Position numbers and translations under genes: made by a program | From: Zygosaccharomyces rouxii | Lineage: Eukaryota; Ascomycota; Saccharomycetes; Saccharomycetales; Saccharomycetaceae | Length of the DNA stretch: 64,000 nucleotides | Reading direction: 5' to 3' | Assembly: GCF_000026365.1 (NCBI RefSeq) | Contig: NC_012991.1 | Location: 682,001-746,000, forward strand | Notes under the pieces: model-generated | The model's input: only the letters and a program-made list of their open reading frames with translations | What the model was told of the DNA's origin: nothing | Database searches by the model: none | Shown: positions 51,101-60,690 of the stretch, in pieces | Layout of the letters: the number at the start of each line of letters is the position of its first letter | Numbering within the stretch: the first letter of the stretch is position 1

Positions 51101-51388
51101 GATTCTAAACTAGAAATTGTAGAAAAGGATTACGTTGAGAGCTTTAGACACGAATTGATGGAAGTGGTCTACGAGTGGTGTAGAGGTGCTAATTTCACTC
51201 AGATCTGTAAAATGACAGATGTTTATGAGGGATCCTTAATTAGAATGTTCAAGAGATTGGAAGAATTGGTCAAAGAATTGATCGATGTTTCAAACACAAT
51301 TGGTAATTCCGCTTTGAGAGAAAAAATGGAGGCTGTTGCAAACCTAATACACAGAGACATCGTTTCTGCAGGCTCCTTGTATCTCTAA
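48191..51388 (+). CDS. MTR4: MTR4, exosome-activating DExH RNA helicase
   Basis: Essential nuclear Ski2-like 3'-5' helicase; the TRAMP complex component that feeds RNA to the exosome. It is 1,065 residues (1,073 in S. cerevisiae). Helicase motifs: [15 protein letters not shown] (motif I, Lys169), [11 protein letters not shown] (motif II, DEVH 254-257), FLSATIPNA (III), [14 protein letters not shown] (VI). The arch domain with its KOW fold ([19 protein letters not shown]) separates RecA2/winged helix from the C-terminal helical domain. The N-terminal 70 residues are acidic then lysine-rich. ATG at 48191. PEP8-IRC8-MTR4 keep the relative order of YJL053W-YJL051W-YJL050W. Confidence 0.98.
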   Translation: MSGGDLFDVFNEEPVQLPEVSEVPKIEDDKEDNKRPLETETDVEDGQKSSKKAKGDKKKLSEEDKKKAVVPVVTDAFEQEASREVDPSAGLMNNVNEQLEKEGRLKLMHQVRHQVALPPNYDYKPIGDHKRMNEARTYPFTLDPFQDTAISCIDRGESVLVSAHTSAGKTVVAEYAIAQSLRDKQRVIYTSPIKALSNQKYRELLADFGDVGLMTGDITINPDAGCLVMTTEILRSMLYRGSEVMREVAWVVFDEVHYMRDKERGVVWEETIILLPDKVHYVFLSATIPNAMEFAEWICKIHVQPCHIVYTDFRPTPLQHYLFPAHGDGIYLVVDEKSTFREENFQKAMASISSQSGEDSGAVDSKGKKGQSFKGGASKGDSKGDIYKIVKMIWKRRYNPVIIFSFSKRDCEELALKMSKLDFNNEDEKVALTKIFNNAVALLPETDRELPQIVHLLPLLKRGIGIHHSGLLPILKEVIEILFQEGFLKVLFATETFSIGLNMPAKTVVFTSVRKWDGQQFRWVSGGEYIQMSGRAGRRGLDDRGIVIMMIDEKMEPQVAKGMVKGQADRLDSAFHLGYNMILNLMRVEGISPEFMLESSFYQFQNVISVPIMEKKLAELVKEVDSIHVDDEENVKDYYEIRQTLEGYNDDVRQVITHPANILSFLQPGRLVQVVIGGKYSYGWGAVVEFVKRVNRRNPTAVYSDHESYIVNVVVNTMYADSPMNLVKPFNPNFPEGIRPAQEGEKSICTIIPITLDSIRTVGNLRLFMPKDVKASGQKETVGKSLMEIQRRFEKGIPLIDPMKNMKIEDDDFKKLLRKIEVLESKLFSNPIAQSVRLKELYEKYSKKSALNNDINNLKHKITESQAVIQLDDLRRRKRVLRRLGFCTQNDVIELKGRVACDITSGDELLLTEMIFNGNFNDLKPEQAAALLSCFSFQERCKEAPRLKPELAEPLKAMREAAAKIAKIMKDSKLEIVEKDYVESFRHELMEVVYEWCRGANFTQICKMTDVYEGSLIRMFKRLEELVKELIDVSNTIGNSALREKMEAVANLIHRDIVSAGSLYL

Positions 51389-51487
51389 TGAAGACAACAT
51401 AAAAAAAAAACGATAAATAAATTTAATAATTGTATACTAGCTCCAACATTACATTATCATTATTGGTATTTCACTATTAATAGTTTT

Positions 51488-52936
51488 TCATAGATACGAA
51501 CTGGCAAGATTCACTTGTGCTTCATTCGAGCTGGTTCCTTGGACTATCCTCTTATATTCATCTCTTACTGGACTATACCATACGTTCAAAGTATCCTTAT
51601 CGTATTTCAAAAGGTTTTCTAATATTTCTCTTCTCAAATTGGCACTTTCAGTTTCAGTGACTTCACCATTTTCGTTGTAAAGAAGGCTTGACATGACTTT
51701 GGGTAAATATTCGAGCAAATAATGCACTGAATGAGAAAATTGGGAAAGTTTTTGTAAAAGAACCATCTGTTCCATGTATGGCATGGCTAAGATGGCACTA
51801 GCGGTCAGTTGATCCTTGATCAAGGAAAAACAACGTTCGTTAGCTATCAAGTTTCTTAGTATTCCTAAATGAGAAGGTACCACTGATGTCAATTCTATTA
51901 TTAAACTCTGATAATGGTTGTAGAGGTATTCTGGATTCACAAAGGATAAAAAGTCATTGATATGTTCATTTTCTTTTGAAATGTGGATGTAATCACGATC
52001 TAGAGATGCAAATACACTTTCATCATCCAAATAAGACACTTTACGGAATAATTTGAAAAGGTAAGACTTGGCAAAAAATTTCACATCCGTAAACTCTTCT
52101 CTTTTTTCATAAATTTTACCAAAACTGGGGATTATTGGTAAAATGTATTTAAGGAGCCATTTACGAGGGTGAGTCTGAGATAAACCTTGAGTAAACACCT
52201 CCTCCAATAGCTTTGTATAATAGGCTGTAATGTGAATAAACATGACTATATCCACTTCTAGTGATTTGGAAATCTCTTCAGATCGTATAACGAACAATTT
52301 TTCATTAAATTCACTGTTTGTCAGGTAAGCTGCTTCGATATTCAGCAGCTCTAGTAACCTTGCCGAAGAAATCGGTTCAAATTGTTTCCTTATAGCCATT
52401 AGTAGTGGTGAATTATTCACCAAAACTCTTCTTCTGATTAGTTCATCGGATGAGAGTGTTGCTATTGTTTGCTCAATGCTATTGACAATAGAGATGGAAA
52501 CGTTAGCATCAAAAAAAAGCTTTAGCAGTATGTCACAAATCACAGAGTTAGCAAAGATGCCTCTGGGATAAGATTTAGCAATCACTTTACAAGCTGCTAC
52601 TACTAAAGGTGCTACGCTGGAGGTTAATGCCATTTCTAAGTCATCAATTGTAAATGTTGCCAAAACGTCTTCAAATGAACATATTGAAATTATATTATTC
52701 AAAAGTTGCAGCAGCAAATCGTAATCAAGCTGGGAATCTGGGTTTTGTTCCACTAAAATACGTTTGATATTGCTCAGTAGTCTTTTAGGATCCTCTTGTG
52801 AATAAGTATGAGTGCTCAGATCCAAAGCACCTTTCTCTAGCAGATCATTAATCTCTGTAGGTAGGGGAGCAGCCTCTAAGGCTGTATTCAGCATATCGAA
52901 TAATTCTCTAGTATGAGAAATACCCTTTTCAGACAT
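51488..52936 (-). CDS. HSM3: HSM3, proteasome base assembly chaperone
   Basis: ARM/HEAT-like chaperone (S5b family) that binds the C-domain of Rpt1 during assembly of the 19S regulatory particle base; first found as a mutator in mismatch-repair studies. It is 482 residues (480 in S. cerevisiae). The sequence is all-helical with repeated leucine-rich units (YDLLLQLLNNIISICSFED, LEMALTSSVAPLVVAACKVI) and no other domain. Identification rests on overall recognition and on the YBR272-275 neighbourhood, so it is slightly less certain than enzymes nearby. Confidence 0.87.
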   Translation of the reverse strand: MSEKGISHTRELFDMLNTALEAAPLPTEINDLLEKGALDLSTHTYSQEDPKRLLSNIKRILVEQNPDSQLDYDLLLQLLNNIISICSFEDVLATFTIDDLEMALTSSVAPLVVAACKVIAKSYPRGIFANSVICDILLKLFFDANVSISIVNSIEQTIATLSSDELIRRRVLVNNSPLLMAIRKQFEPISSARLLELLNIEAAYLTNSEFNEKLFVIRSEEISKSLEVDIVMFIHITAYYTKLLEEVFTQGLSQTHPRKWLLKYILPIIPSFGKIYEKREEFTDVKFFAKSYLFKLFRKVSYLDDESVFASLDRDYIHISKENEHINDFLSFVNPEYLYNHYQSLIIELTSVVPSHLGILRNLIANERCFSLIKDQLTASAILAMPYMEQMVLLQKLSQFSHSVHYLLEYLPKVMSSLLYNENGEVTETESANLRREILENLLKYDKDTLNVWYSPVRDEYKRIVQGTSSNEAQVNLASSYL

Positions 52937-53164
52937 TGTAACACTCAGTAAGCTCTTCTCTGTTGATAATTTGGTAAAATGTGTAATTATCTAGTTGTAT
53001 TGAATTAGGGCAACCGCTTTGGAGTTCATATGCTGACTGACTGACACTAGCGGTGTCTACACTCGTTAGAAGTGACAGTAATAAGCTTATGGGCAGGATG
53101 GTGAGAGCACTATACTACTAACATTATTTAAGAGTCATTCATTAGCGTTCCAACATTTTCATAC

Positions 53165-54433
53165 TTAAAATTTGGATGAAGCTGCTTGGTTACGAACGAC
53201 TTCGTCGATGGCTTTGGCGACGTGATCGACGTTTCCATCGTTTAATCCAGCGATGGAAATTCTACCTGACGAAACTAGGTATACAGCATGTTGGGATTCT
53301 AGTCTTTCAACCATATCTGGCGAAAGTCCTGTATATGAGAACATACCACATTGTCCTACGATGTGGTCCCAAGTACCTGGTGTTTTCAAAGATACTAATT
53401 TGTCTCTTAGAGAGGCTCTCATCTTGTTAATTCTGGAAGACATCGTAATCATATCCTTGTGCCATTGTTCGGTCAAATGAGGAGTGCTCAAAATCTTGGC
53501 AGCAACCTTAGCACCATAAGCAGGAGAGTTGGAAACTTCACTTCTGATCATTTTGGACAATTGTGAAGAGACGGCGGTCTTGATGGAAACTAAGTTTGCG
53601 CTAGCATCATTCTGTTGTGGTAGAACTAAATGGAAGCAACCAACTCTCTCACCGTAAAGACCTATGTTTTTGGCAAAAGATTGACAGATAAAGATAGGGC
53701 AAACTTTCGACAATTTTTGGATACCCAATCTAACGGCGAATGCATCACGATTCAAATCACCAGATGCAAAACCTTGATAAGCGCTGTCGAAAATAGCAAT
53801 GTGATCCTTGGCGGCAATGGCATCTAAGATTTGATTCCATTGTTCTTGATTTGGGTCTAATCCTGTTGGGTTATGAGCGCAAGCATGTAAAACGAATATG
53901 GATCCATTAGGAGCATTCTTGATGCTTTGTAAGTAACCTTCTAAGTCAAGAGATTTAGTCTTGCTATCCCAATAGGAATAAATAGCAGTCTTCACACCTT
54001 GAGTTTGGAAAATGGCATGGTGGTTAGCCCAAGTAGGATTCGATAAGTACAATGTCCTGTTTGGTAGAAATTTGGAAATGAACTTAGCTGCAATATGTAG
54101 AGCACCAGTACCGGATAACGATTGTACAGAAATTACACGATCTTCTGCCAATGCAGGTGAATCTTCACCCAAAATGATTTTAGCAGCGTTGGAAGTCAAT
54201 GTAGGTAGACCGTTAATACCCAAATATTCATGATTATAACTTGGATCCTCTTGCACTAATTTTTCAGCAGAGCGTACACTTGGCAGAACCCATGGTTTAC
54301 CATTTTCGTCTCTGTACGCACCAATACCTAAGTCAACTTTAACTTCTCTGGGATCCTTTGAAAATCTTTGCTTGATGTCAAAAAGAGCATCTGCTGGTAG
54401 CTTCTCCACGTTGTTCAAGATTGCTTGAGACAT
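53165..54433 (-). CDS. AAT2: AAT2, cytosolic/peroxisomal aspartate aminotransferase
   Basis: PLP enzyme converting aspartate and 2-oxoglutarate to oxaloacetate and glutamate; part of the malate-aspartate shuttle. It is 422 residues (418 in S. cerevisiae). The N-terminus lacks a mitochondrial presequence, separating it from Aat1. Motifs: DLGIGAYRDENGKPWVLPSV, SLSGTGALHIAAKFI, HACAHNPTGLDP, and the PLP lysine Lys255 in QSFAKNIGLYGERVG. The C-terminus is SSKF, one residue from the canonical PTS1 SKL. The upstream flank holds AGAGTCAT, a near-Gcn4 site, near 54585. Confidence 0.95.
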   Translation of the reverse strand: MSQAILNNVEKLPADALFDIKQRFSKDPREVKVDLGIGAYRDENGKPWVLPSVRSAEKLVQEDPSYNHEYLGINGLPTLTSNAAKIILGEDSPALAEDRVISVQSLSGTGALHIAAKFISKFLPNRTLYLSNPTWANHHAIFQTQGVKTAIYSYWDSKTKSLDLEGYLQSIKNAPNGSIFVLHACAHNPTGLDPNQEQWNQILDAIAAKDHIAIFDSAYQGFASGDLNRDAFAVRLGIQKLSKVCPIFICQSFAKNIGLYGERVGCFHLVLPQQNDASANLVSIKTAVSSQLSKMIRSEVSNSPAYGAKVAAKILSTPHLTEQWHKDMITMSSRINKMRASLRDKLVSLKTPGTWDHIVGQCGMFSYTGLSPDMVERLESQHAVYLVSSGRISIAGLNDGNVDHVAKAIDEVVRNQAASSKF

Positions 54434-54662
54434 GACGACGGTTTGAATGAGTTTGGGAATAAAAATGCAATTGGAATTGAAACTGGGATGGAGTTAAGTG
54501 AGGAATAGTTGAGTGGGATTTTATGTGATTTTTTTATTAGCACTAATGGAGGTTATTTCACCTAGAGCGACTGATTTTCAAAGAGTCATAAGTATGATTA
54601 GGTATGATGAGTAACCCTGAATGTGACAATAGCTATGTTTTCTTACTTTCAAGAATTTGTAA

Positions 54663-54781
54663 GGTTGTTTGGCCGAGCGGTCTAAGGCGCCTGATTCAAG
54701 AGTACGACTCTTAGCTGCGGTAAAACTGTAGCGAACCCTCAGGTATCGCAAGATGCGTGAGTTCGAATCTCACAGCAACCA
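54663..54781 (+). tRNA. tL(CAA): tRNA-Leu(CAA), intron-containing
   Basis: A 119-base gene. Acceptor GGTTGTT pairs with AGCAACC plus discriminator A at 54781. The A box (TGGCCGAGCGG), a class II long variable arm, and the B box (GTTCGAATC) are intact. The anticodon CAA is in CCTGATTCAAG. A 37-base intron (54701-54737) follows the base 3' of the anticodon, as in all S. cerevisiae tRNA-Leu(CAA) genes. A T-rich Pol III terminator (TTCTTTTT) follows directly. Confidence 0.97.
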
Positions 54782-55077
54782 ATTCTTTTTGCACCAAAAG
54801 TATAGAAAATAGACTCAAAAACAGACTACTCTTGAGTCACTGCAAAACAATATCAAATGTTAATAACAGATTTGGTTGTGGTATAATCCGCTATCTACTA
54901 TGGCTTATCCGGCCATCTACCAATAGAACTGTAGAGTATCACTAGTTATGTAGTTGTTCAATTGCATGTGTCGATAGCGCCCTATTTTTTAACGCTAAAA
55001 CGGTGCTTGGTTTTGGACCAGCTAACCTACCTATTGCTACTATGTCAACTAGCTGAATGTTACGAAAGAAAAAACAA
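54782..55077. other. Spacer between the convergent tRNA-Leu genes
   Basis: 296 bp with T-run terminators at both ends. I see no gene, no recognisable LTR ends and no further repeat inside. Confidence 0.6.
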
Positions 55078-55197
55078 TGGTTGCTGTGAGATTCGAACTC
55101 ACGCATCTTGCGATACCTGAGATTTCCTAGTAGTTTTAGCCACTAGTAAGAGTCGAACTCTTGAATCAGGCGCCTTAGACCGCTCGGCCAAACAACC
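55078..55197 (-). tRNA. tL(CAA): tRNA-Leu(CAA), intron-containing, inverted second copy
   Basis: A 120-base gene on the minus strand, convergent with the copy at 54663. Exons are identical to the first gene apart from the intron: same GGTTGTT acceptor, CAA anticodon (55161-55163), and long arm. The 38-base intron (55122-55159) differs in its central part but keeps the 5' segment around CGACTCTTA. The 9 bases before the gene (AATTTGTAA) are shared by both copies. A T6 run follows the gene. Confidence 0.97.
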
Positions 55198-55364
55198 TTA
55201 CAAATTGTATATTTTGCATTTGATACAATTACATACACACGAAGCAGTCTAGGTCATGAGAATACATCTAATTCTAAAGGATCAAAATTGCCTTTTCGTT
55301 ATTACAATGATTAGAACTACTCATTAGCAAGTGAACCAACAAGAATCACTCCAAAACCATCCTC

Positions 55365-56285
55365 ATGAGTGTCCCTGCTAATCTCTACGCCGGATTAAAC
55401 GATATTGTTGATGTCCTAGAAGAGTTTCCCGTGGAATCCTCAAGATACCTAACTCTACTACATGAGATTGATGCTAAATGCGTACATTCAACCCCACAAC
55501 TGAACAAAGAAATTGATAGATTTATATCAAAATCAAATGTTTCAAACGCCTCTCAAAACTTGGCAAATATTAACCAGTTGTTCCAGGAACTAATGCCTTC
55601 GCTGGAGGAAAAAATGCATGTTTCATCAATAATGCTAGAATCTTTACAACACTTGACATCGAGATTGGAACTGGACTATGAAATTGCAATCAAAAATCAA
55701 GAAATTCCCTCCAAACTTCGAGTCGGTGTCGATAATCATCCTGCTATGCACCTACACTACGAACTAATGAGTAAGATTGATGCAAAGAACCATCATGCGC
55801 AGGGCGCAAACAACGGTGGTAACGGTAATGGTAGTAGATCTTCACAGGCACTAAAGAGTGAATCCCGCAGAGAGGCCATGGTCGCCAACAAGAAACCACT
55901 ACCAATTCAAGATACCCCTTTAATGGCCACTACACCTGATGAGGATTTCAAAGATGATCCAAATACGAAGAAAAGAGCCAACATTGCGCTACCACCGCGT
56001 AATGTTGGTCCACCTGACAAGAAACGTAAAAGAAGAGCAAACGTTAGCACGGTGGCAATCCCTTCCACAAGTCCACCTGTGTCCTCTGTGGATCCAGGAA
56101 ATCCAAAAATTAACGAATTTGGTGAACCGTTGTACTGTTACTGTAATCAAGTGGCTTACGGTGAAATGGTTGGATGTGATGGTGCAAGTTGTGAACTGGA
56201 GTGGTTCCACCTCCCATGTATCCATTTGGATCACCTACCCAAGGGGAAATGGTATTGTGACGACTGTAAGCGCAAGAAGAGCTGA
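55365..56285 (+). CDS. PHO23: PHO23, ING-family subunit of Rpd3L
   Basis: PHD-finger protein of the Rpd3L histone deacetylase complex that reads H3K4me3. It is 306 residues (330 in S. cerevisiae). The N-terminal ING helical domain (LYAGLNDIVDVLEEFPVESS, RYLTLLHEIDAKCVHS, ELMPSLEEKMHVSSIML) is followed by a conserved block (LKSESRREAMVANKK), a basic nuclear-localisation segment (DKKRKRRANV) and the C-terminal PHD finger, with zinc ligands in YCYCNQVAYGEMVGCDG, WFHLPCI and WYCDDCK. YNG1 and YNG2 are excluded by the N-terminal match. Adjacent to RAS, as PHO23-RAS2 are in S. cerevisiae. Confidence 0.97.
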   Translation: MSVPANLYAGLNDIVDVLEEFPVESSRYLTLLHEIDAKCVHSTPQLNKEIDRFISKSNVSNASQNLANINQLFQELMPSLEEKMHVSSIMLESLQHLTSRLELDYEIAIKNQEIPSKLRVGVDNHPAMHLHYELMSKIDAKNHHAQGANNGGNGNGSRSSQALKSESRREAMVANKKPLPIQDTPLMATTPDEDFKDDPNTKKRANIALPPRNVGPPDKKRKRRANVSTVAIPSTSPPVSSVDPGNPKINEFGEPLYCYCNQVAYGEMVGCDGASCELEWFHLPCIHLDHLPKGKWYCDDCKRKKS

Positions 56286-56658
56286 GGTAATGTTAACGTA
56301 AGCGTTCATGCATAGTTAAGCCACCACCCTTTCTCCCTACCCACATGATTCGGCTAGTACACTAACGTGGAAGAGAACAAATCTTATTTCAGAATACTCC
56401 TACTCAGTTTCCGGGGAAACTCTTGTATTATCATCGTTACTATTGTATTTTTCTTTTTCTCTTTTTCGTCGAAATTTTTCAAACTTTTTTTAAGACCCTT
56501 GATAAATAAATTTTCAAGTGTTGAAGCAACAACTACTTTACACATTGATTTGACTTCTATTGTTCATTTTGACGTCTTATCGTCACTGGTGTTGTCAATT
56601 AGCTGCTCATATCAGGTAAGAACCTCAGGATTTATCATTCTATTGAACTTCAGCCCAT
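56286..56658. other. PHO23-RAS intergenic region (373 bp)
   Basis: A pyrimidine-rich tract (56450-56500) and a CRE-like TGACGTCT (56570-56577) lie upstream of the RAS ATG. Nothing else is recognised. Confidence 0.5.
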
Positions 56659-57555
56659 ATGTCGTTAAACAAGTCGAATATAAGAGAGTATAAACTCGTC
56701 GTTGTTGGTGGAGGTGGTGTCGGTAAATCTGCTTTAACGATTCAATTGATCCAATCCCATTTCGTTGATGAATACGATCCAACAATTGAAGACTCATATC
56801 GGAAACAAGTTGTGATTGACGATAAAGTTACCATTTTGGATATTTTAGATACTGCAGGTCAAGAAGAATATTCTGCAATGAGGGAACAATACATGCGTAC
56901 AGGTGAAGGTTTCTTACTCGTTTACTCAGTTACATCCAGAACATCATTTGACGAATTGTTAACCTATTACCAACAAATTCAACGTGTTAAGGATTCCGAT
57001 TATGTTCCTGTGCTTGTCGTTGGTAACAAATCCGATTTGGATGAAGAACGTCAAGTCTCCTACGAGGATGGATTGCATATGGCTCAACAGATGAGTGCAC
57101 CATTTTTAGAAACTTCAGCCAAGCAGGCAATAAACGTAGAAGAAGCATTTTACACGTTAGTACGTCTAGTGAGAGACGATGGTGGTGCTTATCATAAATC
57201 TGGTAGACGTAGAATGACACAGGGTCAAGCCAACGACAACACGAATTATGTTGGTGCTGCAGGTGCTGCAGGCGGTGGCTCGGTCGATGGATATCCAGGT
57301 GCTGCGGACAGTGGTAATTTCGCTGGTAATACAAGTTATACTCAGGCAAGCACAGTCCCAGATTCTGTAGTCAGAAAACAAACGGGAAATCCTACTTCTG
57401 CAGCGGCTGGTTCCGGACAGCAGACTGGATCTCAGGCTGGTGCTAACAGTGCGGCAAATGATTCTAAACAAACAAGAGCTCAACAATCTCAAGCTCCCGG
57501 TAATACAATGAAGGAATCGAAAAGTGGATCTAGTAAGTGTTGCGTGCTTCAATAG
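56659..57555 (+). CDS. RAS2: RAS GTPase (single parent of RAS1/RAS2)
   Basis: Activator of adenylate cyclase linking glucose to PKA. It is 298 residues. The G domain is canonical: GGGGVGKS (17-24), effector loop [30 protein letters not shown] long Ala/Gly/Ser/Gln-rich hypervariable region follows, ending KCCVLQ: CaaX box CVLQ for farnesylation with a palmitoylatable Cys just before it. PHO23 and OCA1 nearby are the S. cerevisiae RAS2 neighbours, and OST2 and PIN2 the RAS1 neighbours. All four flank this one gene, so it is the unduplicated orthologue of both. Confidence 0.95.
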   Translation: MSLNKSNIREYKLVVVGGGGVGKSALTIQLIQSHFVDEYDPTIEDSYRKQVVIDDKVTILDILDTAGQEEYSAMREQYMRTGEGFLLVYSVTSRTSFDELLTYYQQIQRVKDSDYVPVLVVGNKSDLDEERQVSYEDGLHMAQQMSAPFLETSAKQAINVEEAFYTLVRLVRDDGGAYHKSGRRRMTQGQANDNTNYVGAAGAAGGGSVDGYPGAADSGNFAGNTSYTQASTVPDSVVRKQTGNPTSAAAGSGQQTGSQAGANSAANDSKQTRAQQSQAPGNTMKESKSGSSKCCVLQ

Positions 57556-57884
57556 ATGCACCGGACTTAAAAGAAAGAGAAGAGAAAAGAATCCAAGATT
57601 TGTTTCGATTTGCATTACCTGCCTGCTCGAGGAACTTTGTATTATTAAAACACACTTTTATGGACCAAGATGAACCAAAAACTTTTGATCAGACAACTGT
57701 TACTCCCCAACTAATACTGATATGTTGTTGTTTGTTGTTTTGTTTTTTTTTACTATTATTATTTTTTATTTCTACTCTTATCTTTCTATTCAATTTTAGC
57801 TTCATAAATGGTAGAGTATATGAAAGAAACAAATATATAAAGCTCTTTATTCTTTTCCAATTAGTAAATACGTTGCTTACTCAA
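57556..57884. other. RAS-OST2 convergent 3' flank (329 bp)
   Basis: T-rich sequence (57720-57800) consistent with RAS 3' UTR and polyadenylation signals. No gene or structured element is seen. Confidence 0.5.
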
Positions 57885-58286
57885 TCAATTGATAAAGTGT
57901 AGTGTGGTGAAATGTAAGATTAAACTTGCGATAACAAATTCGCCAAACGCTCTGTTCTTTGGAACACCCTCAAATGGTTCTTGGACTTGTAATCTCAAAC
58001 TGATTAGGAGTACGAATTGGCCCACACAAATGATAAAACCTGACAAAAATGCATTGAAGGGGAACGTGTCTCTAATCAATGCCATGAAAAGGGTTTGCAC
58101 GCCTGCGATTACCACTAGGAATGCGCAGAATATATCAATCAATTTCAATCTTGCATCGCTGCTAACTTGCTCCTTATACGACTTCAGGGCCAGCCTGTAT
58201 GCCTCTTTAAAATCCTGTGTAACCGTATTAGCAGTTGAAGATGCTGTAGAAGCTGTCTTAGTGATCTTCTTGGGCTTAGGAGTCAT
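57885..58286 (-). CDS. OST2: OST2 (DAD1), oligosaccharyltransferase subunit
   Basis: Essential epsilon subunit of the ER oligosaccharyltransferase that N-glycosylates nascent chains. It is 133 residues (130 in S. cerevisiae). A polar Thr/Ser/Lys-rich N-terminus precedes three membrane segments (LIDIFCAFLVVIAGVQTLFM, FNAFLSGFIICVGQFVLLIS, FGEFVIASLILHFTTLHFIN). DAD-family signatures are FPFNAFLSGF and SLRLQVQ; the terminal HFIN replaces the usual HFVVYNF-type end. ATG at 58286. Confidence 0.96.
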   Translation of the reverse strand: MTPKPKKITKTASTASSTANTVTQDFKEAYRLALKSYKEQVSSDARLKLIDIFCAFLVVIAGVQTLFMALIRDTFPFNAFLSGFIICVGQFVLLISLRLQVQEPFEGVPKNRAFGEFVIASLILHFTTLHFIN

Positions 58287-58466
58287 AATTGATCGGTACT
58301 CTTGTTGTTCACTGTAACGTGTAGTTTACCATGTTTGAAAAAGTATGCTCAAGAAGTTTTAAAGCCTTAGAAGTGCCAAAATTGCAAAAAGGTGAAAAGA
58401 AGCGATAAAAGGAATTACAATTGGAAGCTGCTAGGTGGGAATTAGTCGGGTATTGAAAACATTTAG

Positions 58467-59123
58467 ATGTCTCCACAAGATACTTTGTCAGGAGAATCGA
58501 TTTCCAACGAGGTTTCTCAAGAGAAATACCATGGAGAGAGTAACGAGAATAGTGATGAGAACCAAATTCTAGTGGGACAAGCACCAGCCAAGAGGATTGT
58601 ACCGCCATTGAATTTTTGTCCAGTTGAAAGGTACCTCTACAGATCGGGCCAGCCTTCACCTGTCAATTTCCCCTTCTTATTAGATTTAAATTTGAAGACA
58701 ATCATTTGGTTAGCTAATGAAGAACCACAGGATTCATTGCTTGTGTTCTGTGACCGCCATGACATTCAACTACAATTTGCTGCCATCAACCCAGATGGTG
58801 GTGAAGACGATAATCCCTGGGATGGTCTCACGGAACATTCTATAATCAATGCATTACAGACGATCGTGGACCAAGATAATTACCCACTACTGGTCTGCTG
58901 TGGCATGGGACGTCATAGAACCGGTACTGTAATCGGGTGTCTACGTAGAATTATGGGCTGGAATCTAGCAAGTGTGTCTGAAGAGTACAGAAGGTTTACA
59001 GGAAGCAGAGGTGGTAGAATCTTGGTGGAACTACTCATTGAAGCCTTCGATACAAACTCTGTAAAGATAGACCATAATAGAGCACCGCCTTGGCTTCTCA
59101 CAGCACTAGAGCAGCCGGAATAA
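58467..59123 (+). CDS. OCA1: OCA1, PFA-DSP-type phosphatase
   Basis: Member of the plant-and-fungi atypical dual-specificity phosphatase family, needed for cell-cycle arrest on oxidised lipids. It is 218 residues (238 in S. cerevisiae). The domain starts at [20 protein letters not shown] and contains the P-loop CGMGRHRTG with Cys145 and Arg151, matching CX5R, so the active site looks intact. A SIW14 assignment is less likely given position: OCA1 is YNL099C, adjacent to RAS2. Confidence 0.9.
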   Translation: MSPQDTLSGESISNEVSQEKYHGESNENSDENQILVGQAPAKRIVPPLNFCPVERYLYRSGQPSPVNFPFLLDLNLKTIIWLANEEPQDSLLVFCDRHDIQLQFAAINPDGGEDDNPWDGLTEHSIINALQTIVDQDNYPLLVCCGMGRHRTGTVIGCLRRIMGWNLASVSEEYRRFTGSRGGRILVELLIEAFDTNSVKIDHNRAPPWLLTALEQPE

Positions 59124-59283
59124 GTGCGATTTACCAAGGCTTGTTCACGTTTTCTGTTCCTCTGCCATTTTACACACTTCTATATTAAAGGTCATCGCGA
59201 GGCGTGGCTTTAGTTCTTGTACAAACAAATGGAACACAACTAAGATTCAATAGTAAAAAAGGCCAAGATCCAGTGTCGATAGA

Positions 59284-59916
59284 ATGCCAATTTGCTTTGC
59301 TAGAGATCTCCTAGCGAGATCTTCATTTTCTAATGATGTTCAAAATACTGCAAAGAGTTTCAGCAGTTGGGATTCGTGTATGAATGATAAACCATGTAAG
59401 ATCATAGCTATTGTTGGTATTGCCCTTGCATCGATTGTCGCCATTTGGCTTATAGGAGGATTGCTTACTTGTTTCAGACAAGGTGTTACTGGTATTGGTG
59501 GATTCTTTTGTTGGTGTTGTAACTGTAAGCCACGTAGTCGTAATACAAAGATGCAACCGGTGAATGATGGTTACTCAAGAAGCCAAATGGTAGGAAACCC
59601 TTCAACTGTTATCTACCAACCTATACAACCACCGGAATCTGCTTATTCTCGTCATGGTCACGATACATATTATGATGAAAGGAATAAATCCGGTGAAGTA
59701 TTTGAATTGGAACAGGAATTTGATCTCGAGAAGCAGAGACAAAAATCTTTGAAGGGAAAGCATAGATTACCGGCTGTAGTCCATGATAATGAACCATCAG
59801 TTTACGAACCTCGTTCTGGCTTAACTAATCCTTGGAACGATTATAACAACAATAACACAAGTCCTTATCCAAATGATGATTTTTCATATCGAGGCTACGA
59901 ATATCAAAAATACTAA
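59284..59916 (+). CDS. PIN2: PIN2, exomer-dependent membrane protein
   Basis: Single-pass plasma membrane protein; in S. cerevisiae its export needs exomer and its cytosolic tail has a prion-like domain. It is 210 residues (282 in S. cerevisiae). The conserved block covers about 28-75: SSWDSCMNDKPCKIIAIVGI, a membrane helix to WLIGGLLTCF, then GIGGFFCWCCNC, a palmitoylation-prone Cys cluster. The motif STVIYQPIQPPESAY and the segment FELEQEFDLEKQRQ are also conserved. The Asn-rich tail is much reduced here (NDYNNNNTSPYP), suggesting a shorter prion-like domain. Confidence 0.94.
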   Translation: MPICFARDLLARSSFSNDVQNTAKSFSSWDSCMNDKPCKIIAIVGIALASIVAIWLIGGLLTCFRQGVTGIGGFFCWCCNCKPRSRNTKMQPVNDGYSRSQMVGNPSTVIYQPIQPPESAYSRHGHDTYYDERNKSGEVFELEQEFDLEKQRQKSLKGKHRLPAVVHDNEPSVYEPRSGLTNPWNDYNNNNTSPYPNDDFSYRGYEYQKY

Positions 59917-59988
59917 AATTAAAGAATGTATACTAGTAATATGTAAAAGGATGGATCTCATTTCTGAAAATTCGAACTCTCGAAACTT

Positions 59989-60690
59989 TCATTGCTTTTT
60001 GTCATCATTTATGGCACTGATGGATTCTCTGATGCTCTTAATACCATTTTGTAAACTATTTTGAAAGGTTTCACCAATTTGACCACTACCTTGTTTAATT
60101 CCCTGTACGTACAACTGGTCCCAAATACGGTGATATTCTTGTACAAAAGATTCTGATAAGAAATCCCTTTCAAAAGTATGACATGCATTTTTAGCAGTTC
60201 CAGGCGTCAACTGATTGAAAACCACACCTGCTAATGCCAGTGGCAAGACAGTTCTTGAAGGCAAACTAGTCAACAGACGACCCAAAATTGATGGGTTTCT
60301 ATTAACGATACTTCTATAACCCCAATTGTTCTTGTTGGTTAAAACACGTCCACAAAAAAAGGCACCCAGAGACAAAATTGAACTTGGAACAAGCAATCGG
60401 TTATTTTCTTGAGGGTCATTTAAAACATTTCGGTTAATATATTCTCTACCAGAATCAATTTCATTCTTAGTTGCGCTCTTGAGATTGGACCATTCTGCAA
60501 CTACAACGTTGTATTGGTGTATAAGTAAATTTCTCCACTCATGAAGCCTTTCAGTCAATGGTGGACTTTGAACCACTTGGTTACCAGTTGATAGTAGTTC
60601 ACTCTGTAATCTAGGTTCTTGGTTATTATGATTCTCATTTTGGTGCTCAGTATCAAGTTCGTTTGGACTGGAATAGAAAAACTTACTCAT
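59989..60690 (-). CDS. MIC27: MIC27 (AIM37), MICOS apolipoprotein-O-like subunit
   Basis: Inner-membrane MICOS subunit of the APOO/APOOL family. From the ATG at 60690 it has 233 residues (234 in S. cerevisiae). The longer open frame begins at a GTG 20 codons upstream and is not used. The conserved region (LVPSSILSLGAFFCGRVLTN, then SLPSRTVLPLALAGVVFNQL) holds two hydrophobic segments, followed by a helical tail. Convergent with PIN2; order OCA1-PIN2-MIC27-AVT4-POL1 fits the merged YNL/YOR blocks. Confidence 0.88.
   Translation of the reverse strand: MSKFFYSSPNELDTEHQNENHNNQEPRLQSELLSTGNQVVQSPPLTERLHEWRNLLIHQYNVVVAEWSNLKSATKNEIDSGREYINRNVLNDPQENNRLLVPSSILSLGAFFCGRVLTNKNNWGYRSIVNRNPSILGRLLTSLPSRTVLPLALAGVVFNQLTPGTAKNACHTFERDFLSESFVQEYHRIWDQLYVQGIKQGSGQIGETFQNSLQNGIKSIRESISAINDDKKQ

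Noticed and set aside
53116..53122. Perfect TACTAAC branch-site sequence downstream of AAT2.
   Set aside because: No GTATGT donor or adjoining open frame on that strand; chance occurrence in an intergenic region.
57166..57615. A 149-codon minus-strand open frame over the 3' half of RAS.
   Set aside because: Antisense shadow of the Ala/Gly/Ser hypervariable region; begins beyond the RAS stop and shows no domain.
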